Counted from the stretch's first letter, positions 8,597 through 17,368 are shown. The stretch is DNA of 64,000 nt from Rhodospirillaceae bacterium SYSU D60007 (GCA_003574685.1 QOCQ01000008.1:62001-126000); one strand, 5' to 3'. Notes: generated by a model from the letters alone, not told the origin. Numbers and translations are program-made.

Positions 8597-9663
8597 ACGG
8601 CACGCTCTTTCCCTTCCGGCCTGGCGATCGGGTGCCCGATATCGCCCTGCCCGGACCCGACGGCCAGATGCGGCGCCTGTTGTGGACATTCCAGGGCGAG
8701 CCGGTCGTGCTCATCGTGCTGGCGAATGCCGGTGCCTGCGGCAGCGAGACGATCCAGCTCCTGCGTGACGTCATCGGCGAGGGCGCGACACCCGTGCTGG
8801 TCATCGGCGCCGCGCCCACCACCGCGCAGACCCTTCTGGGCGAGGTGAAAGCTCCCGGCGGTACCGTGCCCTTCACGCTGTGCGATGGCGAACAGCGGTT
8901 CCTGCGCCTGTTGCTGGCCCCCGACTCGGCCGGTGCCACACCAGCGCAGCGGCGCGTTCTCGTCCTCGATGCCAATCAGCGCCTTCTGATGCAAACCGGC
9001 GAGGCAACATCCGACGCTGTTAGCGCCGCCATTCGCGATGCGATCGCCGGCGCACGCGCCGATCTTCCCGCCGATTCCCTGCTGTTCGGCTCGGTTGCCC
9101 CGGTACTGATGCTGCCCCGTGTTTTCGAGCCGCCGTTCTGCCGCCGGCTGATCGAGCTATGGTCGTCCGGCGAACGCGCCGATGGCGGCGTTTCCAGCCG
9201 CTACGGCAATGTGATGGCGGCCGACCGCAAGCGCACCGAAGACCACATCGTGCGCGACGCGACACTCAACAAGGAGATCTCCGACCGGCTTGCCTATCGC
9301 ATCGGACCGGAGCTGGCCAAGGCCTTCGGCTGGGACCAGGAATTCGGCTTCGATGCCCATGTGATCATCTCGTACTCGGCCGAGGGCGGGCATTATTTCC
9401 GCGCGCACCGGGACAACAGCGCACCGCAGACAGCCGACCGCGCATTTGCGGTGTCGCTCAATCTCAACGACGATTTCGAGGGCGGCGAGCTGGTCTTCCC
9501 CGAATACGGGCCCACCCGCTACAAGCCGAAGGCCGGGGCGGCGGCCGTGTTCTCGTGCTCCCTGCTGCACGAGGCCCTGCCCGTGACGCGCGGGCGGCGC
9601 TTCGTGGTCACGACCTTCTTCCGCAACCGCGGCCGGCAGGGAACGCAGCGCCGGCCCGCGTGA
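8593..9663 (+). CDS. Peroxiredoxin-like domain fused to a prolyl-4-hydroxylase-type 2OG oxygenase
   Basis: 356 residues. The N-terminal ~170 resemble an AhpC/TSA-thioredoxin fold (FRPGDRVPDIALPGPDG, then a single Cys in ANAGACGSE, where peroxiredoxins carry the peroxidatic Cys). The C-terminal ~180 form a P4Hc-type Fe(II)/2OG dioxygenase: YFRAHRDNSAP supplies H and D, SLLHEALPVTRGRRFV supplies the distal His and Arg, and FEGGELVFPEYG lies between them. The start at 8593 overlaps the previous stop. A longer frame from 8467 lies inside the upstream gene and was rejected. Substrate unknown; a protein or small-molecule hydroxylase is plausible. Confidence 0.82.
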   Translation: MNGTLFPFRPGDRVPDIALPGPDGQMRRLLWTFQGEPVVLIVLANAGACGSETIQLLRDVIGEGATPVLVIGAAPTTAQTLLGEVKAPGGTVPFTLCDGEQRFLRLLLAPDSAGATPAQRRVLVLDANQRLLMQTGEATSDAVSAAIRDAIAGARADLPADSLLFGSVAPVLMLPRVFEPPFCRRLIELWSSGERADGGVSSRYGNVMAADRKRTEDHIVRDATLNKEISDRLAYRIGPELAKAFGWDQEFGFDAHVIISYSAEGGHYFRAHRDNSAPQTADRAFAVSLNLNDDFEGGELVFPEYGPTRYKPKAGAAAVFSCSLLHEALPVTRGRRFVVTTFFRNRGRQGTQRRPA

Positions 9664-9680
9664 CCGGTGCCGCATGGCCG

Positions 9681-10685
9681 ATGGCTGACCGTTACGTGCA
9701 TATCGGGATCGTGGGCGCCGGCGCATGGGGGACGGCGCTGGCGCTGACGACGCAGCGCGCCGGCCGCCGCACCACCCTCTGGGCGCGCGAACCGGAGGTG
9801 GTCGCCGACGTCAACGGCGCGCACCGCAACGACCGTTTCCTGCCGGATCATCCGCTCGATCCCGCGATCATCGCAACCGAATCGCTCGCCGATCTGGCAG
9901 CCTGCGACGTGGCGCTGCTGGTGACGCCCGCCCAGCATACGCGGGGGTTGGCGCAGGAACTGGATGGCCTGCTGCCGGCTTCTGTTCCGGTCATGATTTG
10001 CGCCAAGGGCATCGAGGCCTCGACGGGCAAGCTGATGCCCGAGGCCGTCCGCGAGGCCATGCCCACGCGCGCGGTGTGCATGCTGTCGGGCCCCACCTTC
10101 GCCGAGGAAGTGGCACGTGGATTGCCTACGGCCGTCACGCTGGCGAGTCCCGACCGCGCGCTGGGCGAATCGCTGGCGCATGCGCTGCGCACGCCGGCGT
10201 TCCGTCCCTACTGGACCGACGACATGGTGGGCGTGGCGCTGGGCGGTGCCATCAAGAACGTCCTCGCCATCGCCTGCGGCATCGTCGAGGGACGCGGGCT
10301 GGGCGACAACGCACGTGCTGCGGTGCTGACCCGCGGCTTTGCCGAGATGGCGCGGCTGGGATTCGCCATGGGCGCGAGACTCGAGACGCTGACGGGTCTG
10401 GCGGGACTGGGAGACCTGACCCTCACCTGCAACGGTCCCCTCTCGCGCAACCGTGCCCTGGGCGCCAGCATCGGCCAGGGCGTGACGGCCGCCACCTTCC
10501 TTGCGGGCAAGCAGAGCATTGCCGAGGGATACTACACCGCGCCCGTGGTGCAGGCCCTCGCCGCGCGCCACGGCGTCGAGATGCCAATCTGTACGGCAGT
10601 GGCGGCGCTGCTGCATGATGACGCCAATGTCGATGAAACGATCCGCGCCCTGCTGGCGCGGCCGCTGAAGGGTGAGGGAGCCTGA
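9681..10685 (+). CDS. gpsA: Glycerol-3-phosphate dehydrogenase [NAD(P)+]
   Basis: Makes sn-glycerol-3-phosphate from dihydroxyacetone phosphate for phospholipid synthesis. The ATG at 9681 gives MADRYVHIGIVGAGAWGTAL, with the Rossmann GAGAWG right at the N-terminus. The catalytic Lys is in GGAIKNVLAIACGI, and GLGDLTLTC is the usual downstream signature. Length 334 is typical. The apparent 508-residue frame starting at 9159 is read-through of the previous gene in another frame. It is followed after one base by the EVE gene. Confidence 0.96.
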   Translation: MADRYVHIGIVGAGAWGTALALTTQRAGRRTTLWAREPEVVADVNGAHRNDRFLPDHPLDPAIIATESLADLAACDVALLVTPAQHTRGLAQELDGLLPASVPVMICAKGIEASTGKLMPEAVREAMPTRAVCMLSGPTFAEEVARGLPTAVTLASPDRALGESLAHALRTPAFRPYWTDDMVGVALGGAIKNVLAIACGIVEGRGLGDNARAAVLTRGFAEMARLGFAMGARLETLTGLAGLGDLTLTCNGPLSRNRALGASIGQGVTAATFLAGKQSIAEGYYTAPVVQALAARHGVEMPICTAVAALLHDDANVDETIRALLARPLKGEGA

Positions 10686-10686
10686 G

Positions 10687-11100
10687 ATGGCCTATTGGCT
10701 GGTGAAGTCGGAACCGTCTTCGTACTCGTGGGACCAGCTCGTGAAGGACAAGCGCACCTTCTGGAGCGGGGTGCGCAACTTCCAGGCCAGCGCCAACCTG
10801 AAGGCCATGAAGAACGGCGACCTGGTGCTGTTCTACCACTCCAATGTCGGGCTAGAGATCGTCGGCATCGCACGCGTCGTGAAGGAGTACTATCCCGACC
10901 ACACCGACAAGAGCGGCAAGTTCGGCATGGTCGATCTGGAGGCGGTGAAGCCGCTCAACAAGCCGGTCACCCTGGCCGCGATCAAGGCGGAACCGAAGCT
11001 GAAGGACCTGGCGCTGGTGCGCCTGTCCCGCCTCTCGGTGCAGCCGGTCTCCGACGAACACTGGGCCCTGCTGCTGAAGATGGCCGAGACGACGGCGTAG
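10687..11100 (+). CDS. EVE domain protein
   Basis: A 137-residue stand-alone EVE domain (PUA-like fold), a family reported to bind modified bases in DNA or RNA. Visible family marks are AYWLVKSEP at the N-terminus, GVRNFQASANLKAMKNGD, FYHSN and GIARVVKEYYPD. The ATG at 10687 sits one base after the gpsA stop; a GTG at 10672 would overlap gpsA and is less likely. The gpsA-EVE pairing is common in Alphaproteobacteria. No catalytic residues are expected. Confidence 0.92.
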   Translation: MAYWLVKSEPSSYSWDQLVKDKRTFWSGVRNFQASANLKAMKNGDLVLFYHSNVGLEIVGIARVVKEYYPDHTDKSGKFGMVDLEAVKPLNKPVTLAAIKAEPKLKDLALVRLSRLSVQPVSDEHWALLLKMAETTA

Positions 11101-11113
11101 CGGCCCCAACTCT

Positions 11114-11145
11114 TACCTTCTCCCCGCCTTCGCGGGGAGAAGGTA
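11114..11145. terminator. Perfect 14-bp hairpin after the EVE gene
   Basis: Arms 11114-11127 (TACCTTCTCCCCGC) and 11132-11145 pair perfectly around a CTTC loop. There is no T-run, so it may be a dispersed hairpin that also protects or terminates the transcript. It shares its CCTTC..CCCC core with hairpins at 13209, 13765, 17345 and 18121. Confidence 0.7.
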
Positions 11146-11167
11146 GCGTCAGCGAGGGACAGGATTG

Positions 11168-12097
11168 ATGATGTCCACGGCGATCAGTCTTCCCGTTCCT
11201 CCATCTGATGCCAACCGGCGGGGGATGATTGCGATGTCGGCGGCGATGACGGTGTTCATCGTCAACGATGCGCTGATCAAGTTTGCCGCCGAGTCGCTGC
11301 CGGCGGGACAGGTCATCTGCATCCGCGGCATGTTCGCCACGGCGCTGGCCTTCGCGGCCGTGCTGGCGCTGGGTCATGCGCGCGATCTGCCGCGGCTGGC
11401 CAATCCGGCTGTCATGTTCCGCGCATTTCTGGACGTACTGGGGACGTTCGGCTACCTGATCGCCCTCTTCAACATGCCCATCTCGATCGCCACGGCGATC
11501 AACATGGCGGCGCCGCTGGCGATCTGCGTGCTGGCCGTGATCTGGCTGCGCGAGCATGTCGGCTGGCGCCGGTGGAGCGCCATCATCGTGGGATTCATCG
11601 GCGTGCTGTTGATCATCCGCCCCACGCCCGATGGTCTCGACTGGTGGGCGCTGCTGTGCTTCGGCGCCACCGTGCTCAACGGTGCACGCGACATCTACAC
11701 ACGGCGCATCGGACTTGAGGTGCCTTCGATCATCATCACCCTGGCGACGGCGCTGGGGGTGACCCTGTTCGCCGGCATCGTTGCCACGGTCGAGGGCTGG
11801 CAACCCGTTACCTGGCGCGAGGTGTCGCTGCTGGCGGCGGCCTCACTCTTCCTCGCGCTGGGCTACCATCTCGTGATCGTGGCCATGCGTGCCGGCGAAG
11901 TGTCGCTGATCGGGGCGTTCCGCTACACCGGCCTGCTGGGCGCGCTGGGCATCGGCTATGTCGTGTGGCACGAGGTGCCGGATCTGCTGGCGTGGTCAGG
12001 CATCGCGCTGTTGGTCGGGGCCGGGCTCTACATCCTGCACCGCGAGCGCGTGCGGGCCCGCGAGGCGCGGCTGGCGGGCCTCGGCGGACCGGCCTAG
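11168..12097 (+). CDS. EamA-family (DMT) transporter
   Basis: 309-residue integral membrane protein of the drug/metabolite transporter superfamily with about ten hydrophobic helices in two EamA repeats. The first repeat carries DALIKFAAESLPAGQVICIRG and RAFLDVLGTFGYLIALFNMP, and the second ends in LGIGYVVWHEVPDLLAWSG. The substrate cannot be told. Two adjacent ATGs (11168, 11171) are possible starts. It lies 21 bases upstream of the gentisate dioxygenase gene, so it may move an aromatic acid, but that rests on position alone. Confidence 0.88.
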   Translation: MMSTAISLPVPPSDANRRGMIAMSAAMTVFIVNDALIKFAAESLPAGQVICIRGMFATALAFAAVLALGHARDLPRLANPAVMFRAFLDVLGTFGYLIALFNMPISIATAINMAAPLAICVLAVIWLREHVGWRRWSAIIVGFIGVLLIIRPTPDGLDWWALLCFGATVLNGARDIYTRRIGLEVPSIIITLATALGVTLFAGIVATVEGWQPVTWREVSLLAAASLFLALGYHLVIVAMRAGEVSLIGAFRYTGLLGALGIGYVVWHEVPDLLAWSGIALLVGAGLYILHRERVRAREARLAGLGGPA

Positions 12098-12118
12098 GAT
12101 GCCGGCGAACGCCAAACC

Positions 12119-13192
12119 ATGGACACGGCTATGAGTGCCCGCACGGCCACGCTGAAGCCCGCGACCGGCAACAACGCGCGACGCGATTTCTACGAGCGCA
12201 TCGGCGCGCATTCGATGGCGCCCTTGTGGGAGTCGATGCATCAGCTCGTGCCGCCCGCGCCGGCACCGAAATACGTGCCGGCTCACTGGCCGTACGACAT
12301 CGCGCGGCCGTTCCTGATGGAGTCCGGCAGCCTGATCACCGCGAAGGAGGCGATCCGCCGGGTGCTGATCCTCGAGAACCCCGCGCTGCGCGGCACGGCC
12401 TGCTGCACGCCCTCTCTTTATGCCGGACTGCAACTGATCCTGCCGGGCGAGGTGGCGCCCAGCCATCGGCACACGCAATCGGCGCTGCGCTTCATCGTCG
12501 AGGGCGAGGGCGCCTACACGGCGGTCGATGGCGAACGCACCATCATGCACGAGGGCGATTTCGTCATCACGCCGAGCTGGACCTGGCACGACCACGGCAA
12601 TGAATCGTCGCGGCCGATGGTGTGGCTGGACGGGCTCGACATCCCGCTGATTGCCCTGTTCAACGCCGGCTTCGCGGAGAACTACGGCGAGGACGAGCAG
12701 CCGGTGACCCGGCCGTCGGGCGATTCCGATGCGCGCTATGCCAGCGGCCTGCTGCCGGTCGACTGGAAGCCGATGCGTCAGGCCTCGCCGATCTTCAACT
12801 ACCCTTACGCACGAACCCGCGAGGCGCTTGAGCGGATGACGAAGGCAGGCGATCCCGACCCGTGCCACGGTTATAAGCTGCGCTATGTGAATCCGGCCAA
12901 TGGCGGGGCGCCGATCGCCACCATGGGCACGTTCATGCAGTTGCTGCCACGGGGCTTCGCCACCGCGCCCTACCGTTCGACCGACGGCACCATCTTCTCG
13001 GTGGTCGAAGGCTCCGGCGAGACGACGATCGGCGACGTCATCTTCCGCTGGCAGAAGCGTGATCACTTCGTCGTGCCGAGCTGGGCGCGGGTCAAGCACC
13101 GCGCCGACGAAGATGCGGTGCTGTTCAGCTTCTCCGACCGACCCGTGCAGGAACGCCTCGACCTCTGGCGCGAAGACCGCGGCGGGAAGTAG
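12119..13192 (+). CDS. Gentisate 1,2-dioxygenase-like bicupin
   Basis: 357-residue bicupin that should open the ring of gentisate (2,5-dihydroxybenzoate) or a related salicylate to maleylpyruvate. The N-terminal cupin keeps the Fe(II) ligands in [19 protein letters not shown] (two His) and WTWHDHGN. The C-terminal cupin ([14 protein letters not shown], then HFVVPSW) lacks a clear ligand set, as usual for the family. Start at 12119, with a second ATG at 12131. No maleylpyruvate isomerase or fumarylpyruvate hydrolase gene is nearby, so the pathway is completed elsewhere or the substrate differs. Confidence 0.87.
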   Translation: MDTAMSARTATLKPATGNNARRDFYERIGAHSMAPLWESMHQLVPPAPAPKYVPAHWPYDIARPFLMESGSLITAKEAIRRVLILENPALRGTACCTPSLYAGLQLILPGEVAPSHRHTQSALRFIVEGEGAYTAVDGERTIMHEGDFVITPSWTWHDHGNESSRPMVWLDGLDIPLIALFNAGFAENYGEDEQPVTRPSGDSDARYASGLLPVDWKPMRQASPIFNYPYARTREALERMTKAGDPDPCHGYKLRYVNPANGGAPIATMGTFMQLLPRGFATAPYRSTDGTIFSVVEGSGETTIGDVIFRWQKRDHFVVPSWARVKHRADEDAVLFSFSDRPVQERLDLWREDRGGK

Positions 13193-13208
13193 GCCTGCGT
13201 GTCATGCA

Positions 13209-13240
13209 CCTTCCCCCTTCGGGGGCCCTTCGGGGGAAGG
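13209..13240. terminator. Hairpin between convergent genes
   Basis: Arms CCTTCCCCC (13209-13217) and GGGGGAAGG (13232-13240) lie between the ends of the gentisate dioxygenase gene and the leftward lipoprotein gene. The loop itself contains a CTTCGGG / CCCTTCG partial pairing. Same core as the other CCTTCCCC hairpins of this region. Confidence 0.65.
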
Positions 13241-13247
13241 AAGTTCT

Positions 13248-13673
13248 TCAGGCGATGCGCTTCTGGGCTGAGACAGAGCCGGCGCAGCGGTCGACGGGCA
13301 ACGCACGCAGGGTCCTGTCGCGCGCTTCGGCGTGGCGCACCTGCCAGCGATCGCCGGTGGCGTAGAGGAAGAGGTCGAGATCGCAGGCGTCGCTACGGAA
13401 ACGCAGCAGGCGGACGACGCCGCTCTCTTCGCGCTGGAAGACCGGGCTGCCGAACGTGACGGCCACCTGGCGCTCGTCCATGGCCTTGATCGTGCTGAGC
13501 GGGATGGGCGTACCGGGGCGACCGGAGGCGAACTGTCCGGGCTCGATGCCGGTCAATGACATCGCCGGACGGTCAGATCCGTTGCCGGCACCGTTGCCAT
13601 TCCCGCCGGAACTTGTGCAGGCACCCAGGAAGACAAGACTGAACAGGACGGTCACGCGCGCAAGGCGGTGCAT
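13248..13673 (-). CDS. Small lipoprotein of unknown function
   Basis: 141 residues from the ATG at 13673 (MHRLARVTVLFSLVFLGAC). The signal peptide ends in a clear lipobox, FLGAC, then a low-complexity SSGGNGNGAGNG linker. The mature part (TFGSPVFQREESGVVRLLRFRSDACDLDLFLY) resembles small SmpA/OmlA-like outer-membrane lipoproteins in layout, but I do not assign a family. Two Cys in the mature part (DACDL and VDRCAG) could form a disulfide. A longer frame from 13745 adds a non-signal N-terminus and was rejected. Confidence 0.75.
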   Translation of the reverse strand: MHRLARVTVLFSLVFLGACTSSGGNGNGAGNGSDRPAMSLTGIEPGQFASGRPGTPIPLSTIKAMDERQVAVTFGSPVFQREESGVVRLLRFRSDACDLDLFLYATGDRWQVRHAEARDRTLRALPVDRCAGSVSAQKRIA

Positions 13674-13764
13674 AGTGGACGGCTCCGGCAGGGAAAAGCT
13701 TGCAGACGGCCGCGCACACCATACGCTGCCGCGCAGCGCGCGCAAAGCCGGAGAGCTTGTGAAT

Positions 13765-13781
13765 CCTTCCCCGAGGGAAGG
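13765..13781. terminator. Short hairpin between two leftward genes
   Basis: Arms CCTTCCC (13765-13771) and GGGAAGG (13775-13781) with a CGA loop, in the gap between the histidine-phosphatase-like gene (stop at 13794) and the lipoprotein gene. Member of the CCTTCCCC hairpin set. Confidence 0.55.
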
Positions 13782-13793
13782 TTAAGAGCGCGG

Positions 13794-14489
13794 CTAGCCG
13801 CCCGGGATGGCGGCGGCGAGGCGAACCCAGTCGGCCGGCGCGATCAGGGCGATCAGCTTGCCGCCGTTGCTGCCCGGCCGGTACACGGCGGTGTGTCCTT
13901 CAGCGAGATCCTGTAGCTGCGAGATCTGTGCGGTCGTTGGCGTCAGCAGGTGACCCACGACGGCCAGATTGCCGCTCGCAGGCTTTGTCATGAGATAGCG
14001 GCGGTAAGCCTCGATATGGCCCGGATACTGCGGGCGCAGATCTGCGGCGATGACGGGTTTGATGCGAAAGGCGATCCCGGCGAAATCGCGCGCCCGATAG
14101 AAGGGGCTGGCGACCACCTTGCCGATCGGCACGCCGAGAGCCTGCACGCCTTTGCCGATCAGGCGTGCCTCCTCCTCTCCGGCCATGGCCGGGCCGCGGT
14201 CACCCGCGGACCGCCACGGCGCGGGATCGCGCGCGGTACCGGGTGCCGGGCCATGGCTGATCAGAAGCACGAGGCCGCCGCCACGCAACGCTTCCACCAG
14301 CGCCGGGATCTGCAACCCCGACCATGTGACGATCGAGCCCTCCGCGCGCAGCGACTCGCGCATGGCAAGGGACTCGTCTTCTGCCGGCCACGATTCCAGG
14401 TCCGACGGGCCCTGCGCCTGTGCCGTCTGGCAGAAAGCTCCCATGGCGGCTGCCAGCGCCAGCGCCGCCACCAGGCGTCTGCGTCCCAT
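13794..14489 (-). CDS. Exported histidine-phosphatase-fold protein with altered active-site motif
   Basis: 231 residues from the ATG at 14489 (MGRRRLVAALALAAAMGAF), with a signal peptide cut after AQA. The body resembles the histidine phosphatase superfamily: LVLLISHGPAPGT in place of the usual RHG motif, ASPFYRARDFAGIAF (the SPxxRAxxTA region) and VVGHLLTP with the second His. The leading Arg of RHG is Ser here, so phosphatase activity is doubtful or changed. Such exported paralogues are common in Alphaproteobacteria. An upstream frame start at 14525 would precede the signal peptide and was not used. Confidence 0.75.
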   Translation of the reverse strand: MGRRRLVAALALAAAMGAFCQTAQAQGPSDLESWPAEDESLAMRESLRAEGSIVTWSGLQIPALVEALRGGGLVLLISHGPAPGTARDPAPWRSAGDRGPAMAGEEEARLIGKGVQALGVPIGKVVASPFYRARDFAGIAFRIKPVIAADLRPQYPGHIEAYRRYLMTKPASGNLAVVGHLLTPTTAQISQLQDLAEGHTAVYRPGSNGGKLIALIAPADWVRLAAAIPGG

Positions 14490-14615
14490 GAACCCCTCCG
14501 TCGCAGCGCTCTTGCGGCTACTCACTGCCCCGATTTACGGCGCCCGCGCGGCTCCGGATGTGGCGATTGACCGGCTCTTCTTCAACGCTTCGCACCGATC
14601 CGTGATCGGCTTGCG

Positions 14616-15302
14616 TCAGCGAACGTTGCGCGCACCGAACAGCGCCGTGCCGACACGCACATGCGTGGCGCCGAAGCGAATGGCGGCCTCGTAATCGGCG
14701 CTCATGCCCATACTGAGTTTCGCCAACGCATTGCGCTCTGCGATCTTGCGCAGCAGCGCGAAATGCAGCGACGGCTCTTCGTCAAACGGCGGAATGCACA
14801 TGACACCGACCACGGGCAAACCGTGCTCCCGAATACAAGTGCGGATGAACGTGTCGGCATCCCGCGGCGCCACACCGGCCTTTTGCGCCTCTTCGCCGGT
14901 GTTGACTTGCACGAAGCAGGCGGGACGGCGGTTCTGGCGCACCATCTCTTTTGCCAGCTCGGCCGCCAGCTTCGGCCGGTCGACAGTCTCGATGATGTCG
15001 AACAAGGCGATGGCATCGCGCACCTTGTTCGTCTGCAGCGGTCCGATGAGATGCAGCTCCAGGTCAGGATGTGCTGCCTTCAGCGCCGGATACTTCCCTT
15101 GCGCTTCCTGCACACGGTTCTCGCCGAACACGCGCTGACCCGCCGCAATCAGGGATTCGATCTTGCTGGCCCCGTGGGTCTTCGAAACCGCGACCAGCGT
15201 CACGTCGCGCGGATGGCGGCCCGCTGCCGTCGCCGCCGCCGACATGCGGGCACGCACGGTCGCCAGATTGGCCACCGGATCAAAATTGCCATCGTCCGGC
15301 AT
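14616..15302 (-). CDS. YggS/PLPBP family pyridoxal-phosphate homeostasis protein
   Basis: 228-residue PLP-binding protein of the alanine-racemase N-domain fold, involved in vitamin B6 and amino-acid homeostasis rather than catalysis. VTLVAVSKTHGASKIESLI contains the PLP lysine, FGENRVQEAQGK is the family signature, and HLIGPLQTNKVR and GMSADYEAAIRFGATHVRVGTALFG follow. The ATG at 15302 (MPDDGNFD) is preferred over an upstream start at 15347 that would run into the TPR gene. It follows the TPR gene by 16 bases on the same strand. Confidence 0.94.
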   Translation of the reverse strand: MPDDGNFDPVANLATVRARMSAAATAAGRHPRDVTLVAVSKTHGASKIESLIAAGQRVFGENRVQEAQGKYPALKAAHPDLELHLIGPLQTNKVRDAIALFDIIETVDRPKLAAELAKEMVRQNRRPACFVQVNTGEEAQKAGVAPRDADTFIRTCIREHGLPVVGVMCIPPFDEEPSLHFALLRKIAERNALAKLSMGMSADYEAAIRFGATHVRVGTALFGARNVR

Positions 15303-15318
15303 GGATGAATCGTCCGCG

Positions 15319-16722
15319 TTACGTTGCTGGCGGTGGCAAGGTCGCACTCGGCAGCGACTTCAGCCGCTCGAGCCCGGCAAGGGCATCCGCGTTGTGCGGA
15401 TCGACAATCAGCACGCTGTCGTAGACCGTGCGTGCGTCGTCAATGTGCCCGCGTGCCAGCAGACAATCGCCATAGTGCGTCAGCAGGCGCGTGTCGCCCG
15501 GCAGCAACTCCAGCGCCCGGCGATGCAGCGGCGCCGCCTCGTGCGGCCGGTCGAGCCGCGTCAGCGTCCGGCCGTAGTTGGTGAGCACGAGCGGATCATT
15601 GGGGTCGAGCTTGTGCGCGCGCTTGAACGCGGCCAGCGCCCGCTCCAGCTCATTGAGCATCAGGAAGGCCACGCCGGCGTTGTTCCATGCCCTGGCATCG
15701 TCACGGTATTTTTCAAGGTAGGGCTTCAGCAGATCGAGGGCGCGGGCGAACGCGCCCATGTCGATGGCCAGCGACGTTGCGTCAATGATGGCGGCCGAAA
15801 AACCCGGTCGCGCCTTCAGCGCCGCTTCAAACGCCGCCAGGGCACCCTCGCCATCGCCCTCGCCTGCCCTGGCAAGGCCAAGCAGATGGGCGGTTTCTGC
15901 CCTCGACGCATCCATCTCCAGCGCCCGCTGCAGCGAACCGATCGCCTCTGCACGGCGGCCGGCATGGAACAGCACGTGGCCACGGCAGTGATGCAGATGG
16001 GCGCGGTCCGGCGCAACGGCGAGTGCCTCGTCGATGGCCGCGAGCCCATCGTCGATTCGCTCGGCAGCCGCCAGCGCCAGACCCCGGTCGGCCTGGACGC
16101 CGGGCCACTCCGGTGCCGTCGCCGGCAGCACGGCCAGCGCTGCGTCAAGCGACGCCATCGCATCGTGCGCACGTTCCTGGCGATAGAGAACATAGCCCAG
16201 GCCCGCCTGCCCCAGTGCGCGCTGTCGCCAGCGTTGCGCCACCGCCTCCGGCGCCGCGCCATCGTCCGTGGCCGTGTCGAGTGCCGCGATCAGTTCGCGA
16301 AAAGCCTGCTCCGCCTCGGTGTACCGCTCCAGCTCGCTCAATGTTTCTGCCAGCCGGAGGCGGGCCTCGAAGTGTACGCCGTCCAGCCGCACGGTCTGGC
16401 GCCAGCTTTTGACCGCATCGTCCAGGCGGTGCTGGCGATACTGGACGGCGCCGAGATTGAAATGCAGCATCGGCTCGTCGGGATCGCGCCGGATCGCCTT
16501 GCGCCAGAGCTTTTCGGCACCGGCGGCGTCACCGCGGTTGACAACGCAGACGGCAAGGAAATGCAGGATGTCAGGTCGCTCGCCGAAGCGCGCCATCGCC
16601 GATCGGAAACGCACCTCCGCATCGGTGAACCGGCCGGCCTTGATGAACTCCAGCCCGTCGCGCAGGTCGGGATCGATGCCGCCGGTCGGCAGGGTGGGCA
16701 CAGGGATGGTAGGCGCAACCAT
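15319..16722 (-). CDS. TPR-repeat protein
   Basis: 467 residues built almost entirely of tetratricopeptide repeats (for example AEVRFRSAMARFGERPDILHF and AWNNAGVAFLMLNELERALA), so a protein-protein scaffold. No transmembrane segment or catalytic domain is visible and no partner is suggested by the context. It is the first gene of a short leftward unit with yggS. Its start faces the Smr gene across 78 bases, which must hold both promoters. Confidence 0.85.
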   Translation of the reverse strand: MVAPTIPVPTLPTGGIDPDLRDGLEFIKAGRFTDAEVRFRSAMARFGERPDILHFLAVCVVNRGDAAGAEKLWRKAIRRDPDEPMLHFNLGAVQYRQHRLDDAVKSWRQTVRLDGVHFEARLRLAETLSELERYTEAEQAFRELIAALDTATDDGAAPEAVAQRWRQRALGQAGLGYVLYRQERAHDAMASLDAALAVLPATAPEWPGVQADRGLALAAAERIDDGLAAIDEALAVAPDRAHLHHCRGHVLFHAGRRAEAIGSLQRALEMDASRAETAHLLGLARAGEGDGEGALAAFEAALKARPGFSAAIIDATSLAIDMGAFARALDLLKPYLEKYRDDARAWNNAGVAFLMLNELERALAAFKRAHKLDPNDPLVLTNYGRTLTRLDRPHEAAPLHRRALELLPGDTRLLTHYGDCLLARGHIDDARTVYDSVLIVDPHNADALAGLERLKSLPSATLPPPAT

Positions 16723-16800
16723 GGCAATCTCCTGCAGCGGCTTGTACCGAGTGCCATCCCGGGCGGCAAGGGAGCGGCCAGGATGTGCTAGAAGCGCGGC

Positions 16801-17334
16801 ATGGCGGGCAAGGATGACGATCGTGACGCGCTGTTTCGCGCGGCGATGAAGGATGTGAAGCCGTTAAAGGGAAGGCGCGCGCGGGCCACGCAACAACCTG
16901 CCGCAAAACCCGCCGTCGCCACGCCGGCGGGTCCTCTCCCCCGGGCCGAAGCGCGACCGCCACCGCCGCAGCGGCCACTTGACCCCGCCGCGGCCGGCGG
17001 GCTGGATCGCGCCACGGCCGACAGGCTGCGCCGGGGCAGGCTCGAGCCCGACGCACGGCTTGACCTGCACGGTCTGACGCTGGCGCAGGCCGAACGGGCT
17101 CTGGCACGCTTTCTCGAACGCGCGCAGGGTGCAGGATGCAGGATGGTGCTGGTCATCACCGGCAAGGGATTGCGCGAGCCGGACGTCCGCGCCACGGGTG
17201 GCCGCATCCGCGGCGAATTTCCGCACTGGCTGAACCGGCCGGAGAACCGCGCGCGCGTGCATGGCGTCCGTACCGCCCATGCGCGCCATGGCGGCAGCGG
17301 CGCCTTCTACGTCATGATCCGCCGCCGGCGATGA
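16801..17334 (+). CDS. Smr-domain protein
   Basis: 177 residues. A basic, proline-rich N-terminal half is followed by a C-terminal Smr domain: LDLHGLTLAQAERAL, then VITGKGLREPDVRATGG and HGVRTAHARHGGSGAFYV. The LDxH and GxG (TGKG) motifs of the Smr nuclease fold are present. Family members nick DNA or cleave RNA, for example in ribosome rescue; the role here is not resolved. It is divergent from the TPR gene. Confidence 0.92.
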   Translation: MAGKDDDRDALFRAAMKDVKPLKGRRARATQQPAAKPAVATPAGPLPRAEARPPPPQRPLDPAAAGGLDRATADRLRRGRLEPDARLDLHGLTLAQAERALARFLERAQGAGCRMVLVITGKGLREPDVRATGGRIRGEFPHWLNRPENRARVHGVRTAHARHGGSGAFYVMIRRRR

Positions 17335-17344
17335 GTGAATAGTT

Positions 17345-17359
17345 TTCCCCGAAGGGGAA
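17345..17359. repeat. Short CCCC/GGGG hairpin
   Basis: TTCCCC (17345-17350) and GGGGAA (17354-17359) around GAA, followed by GGTTT. It lies in the 34-base gap between the Smr gene and the MBL gene; member of the same hairpin family. Confidence 0.5.
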
Positions 17360-17368
17360 GGTTTATGA

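Noticed and set aside
6836-8689. 617-codon open frame on the minus strand over tsaD and the first oxygenase
   Set aside because: It lies opposite strongly recognisable TsaD and oxygenase genes, has low-complexity Arg/Gly/His composition and no domain. Such shadows are usual in high-GC sequence.
15163-16791. 542-codon open frame over the TPR and yggS genes
   Set aside because: Antisense shadow of TPR repeats; no domain and no sensible start.
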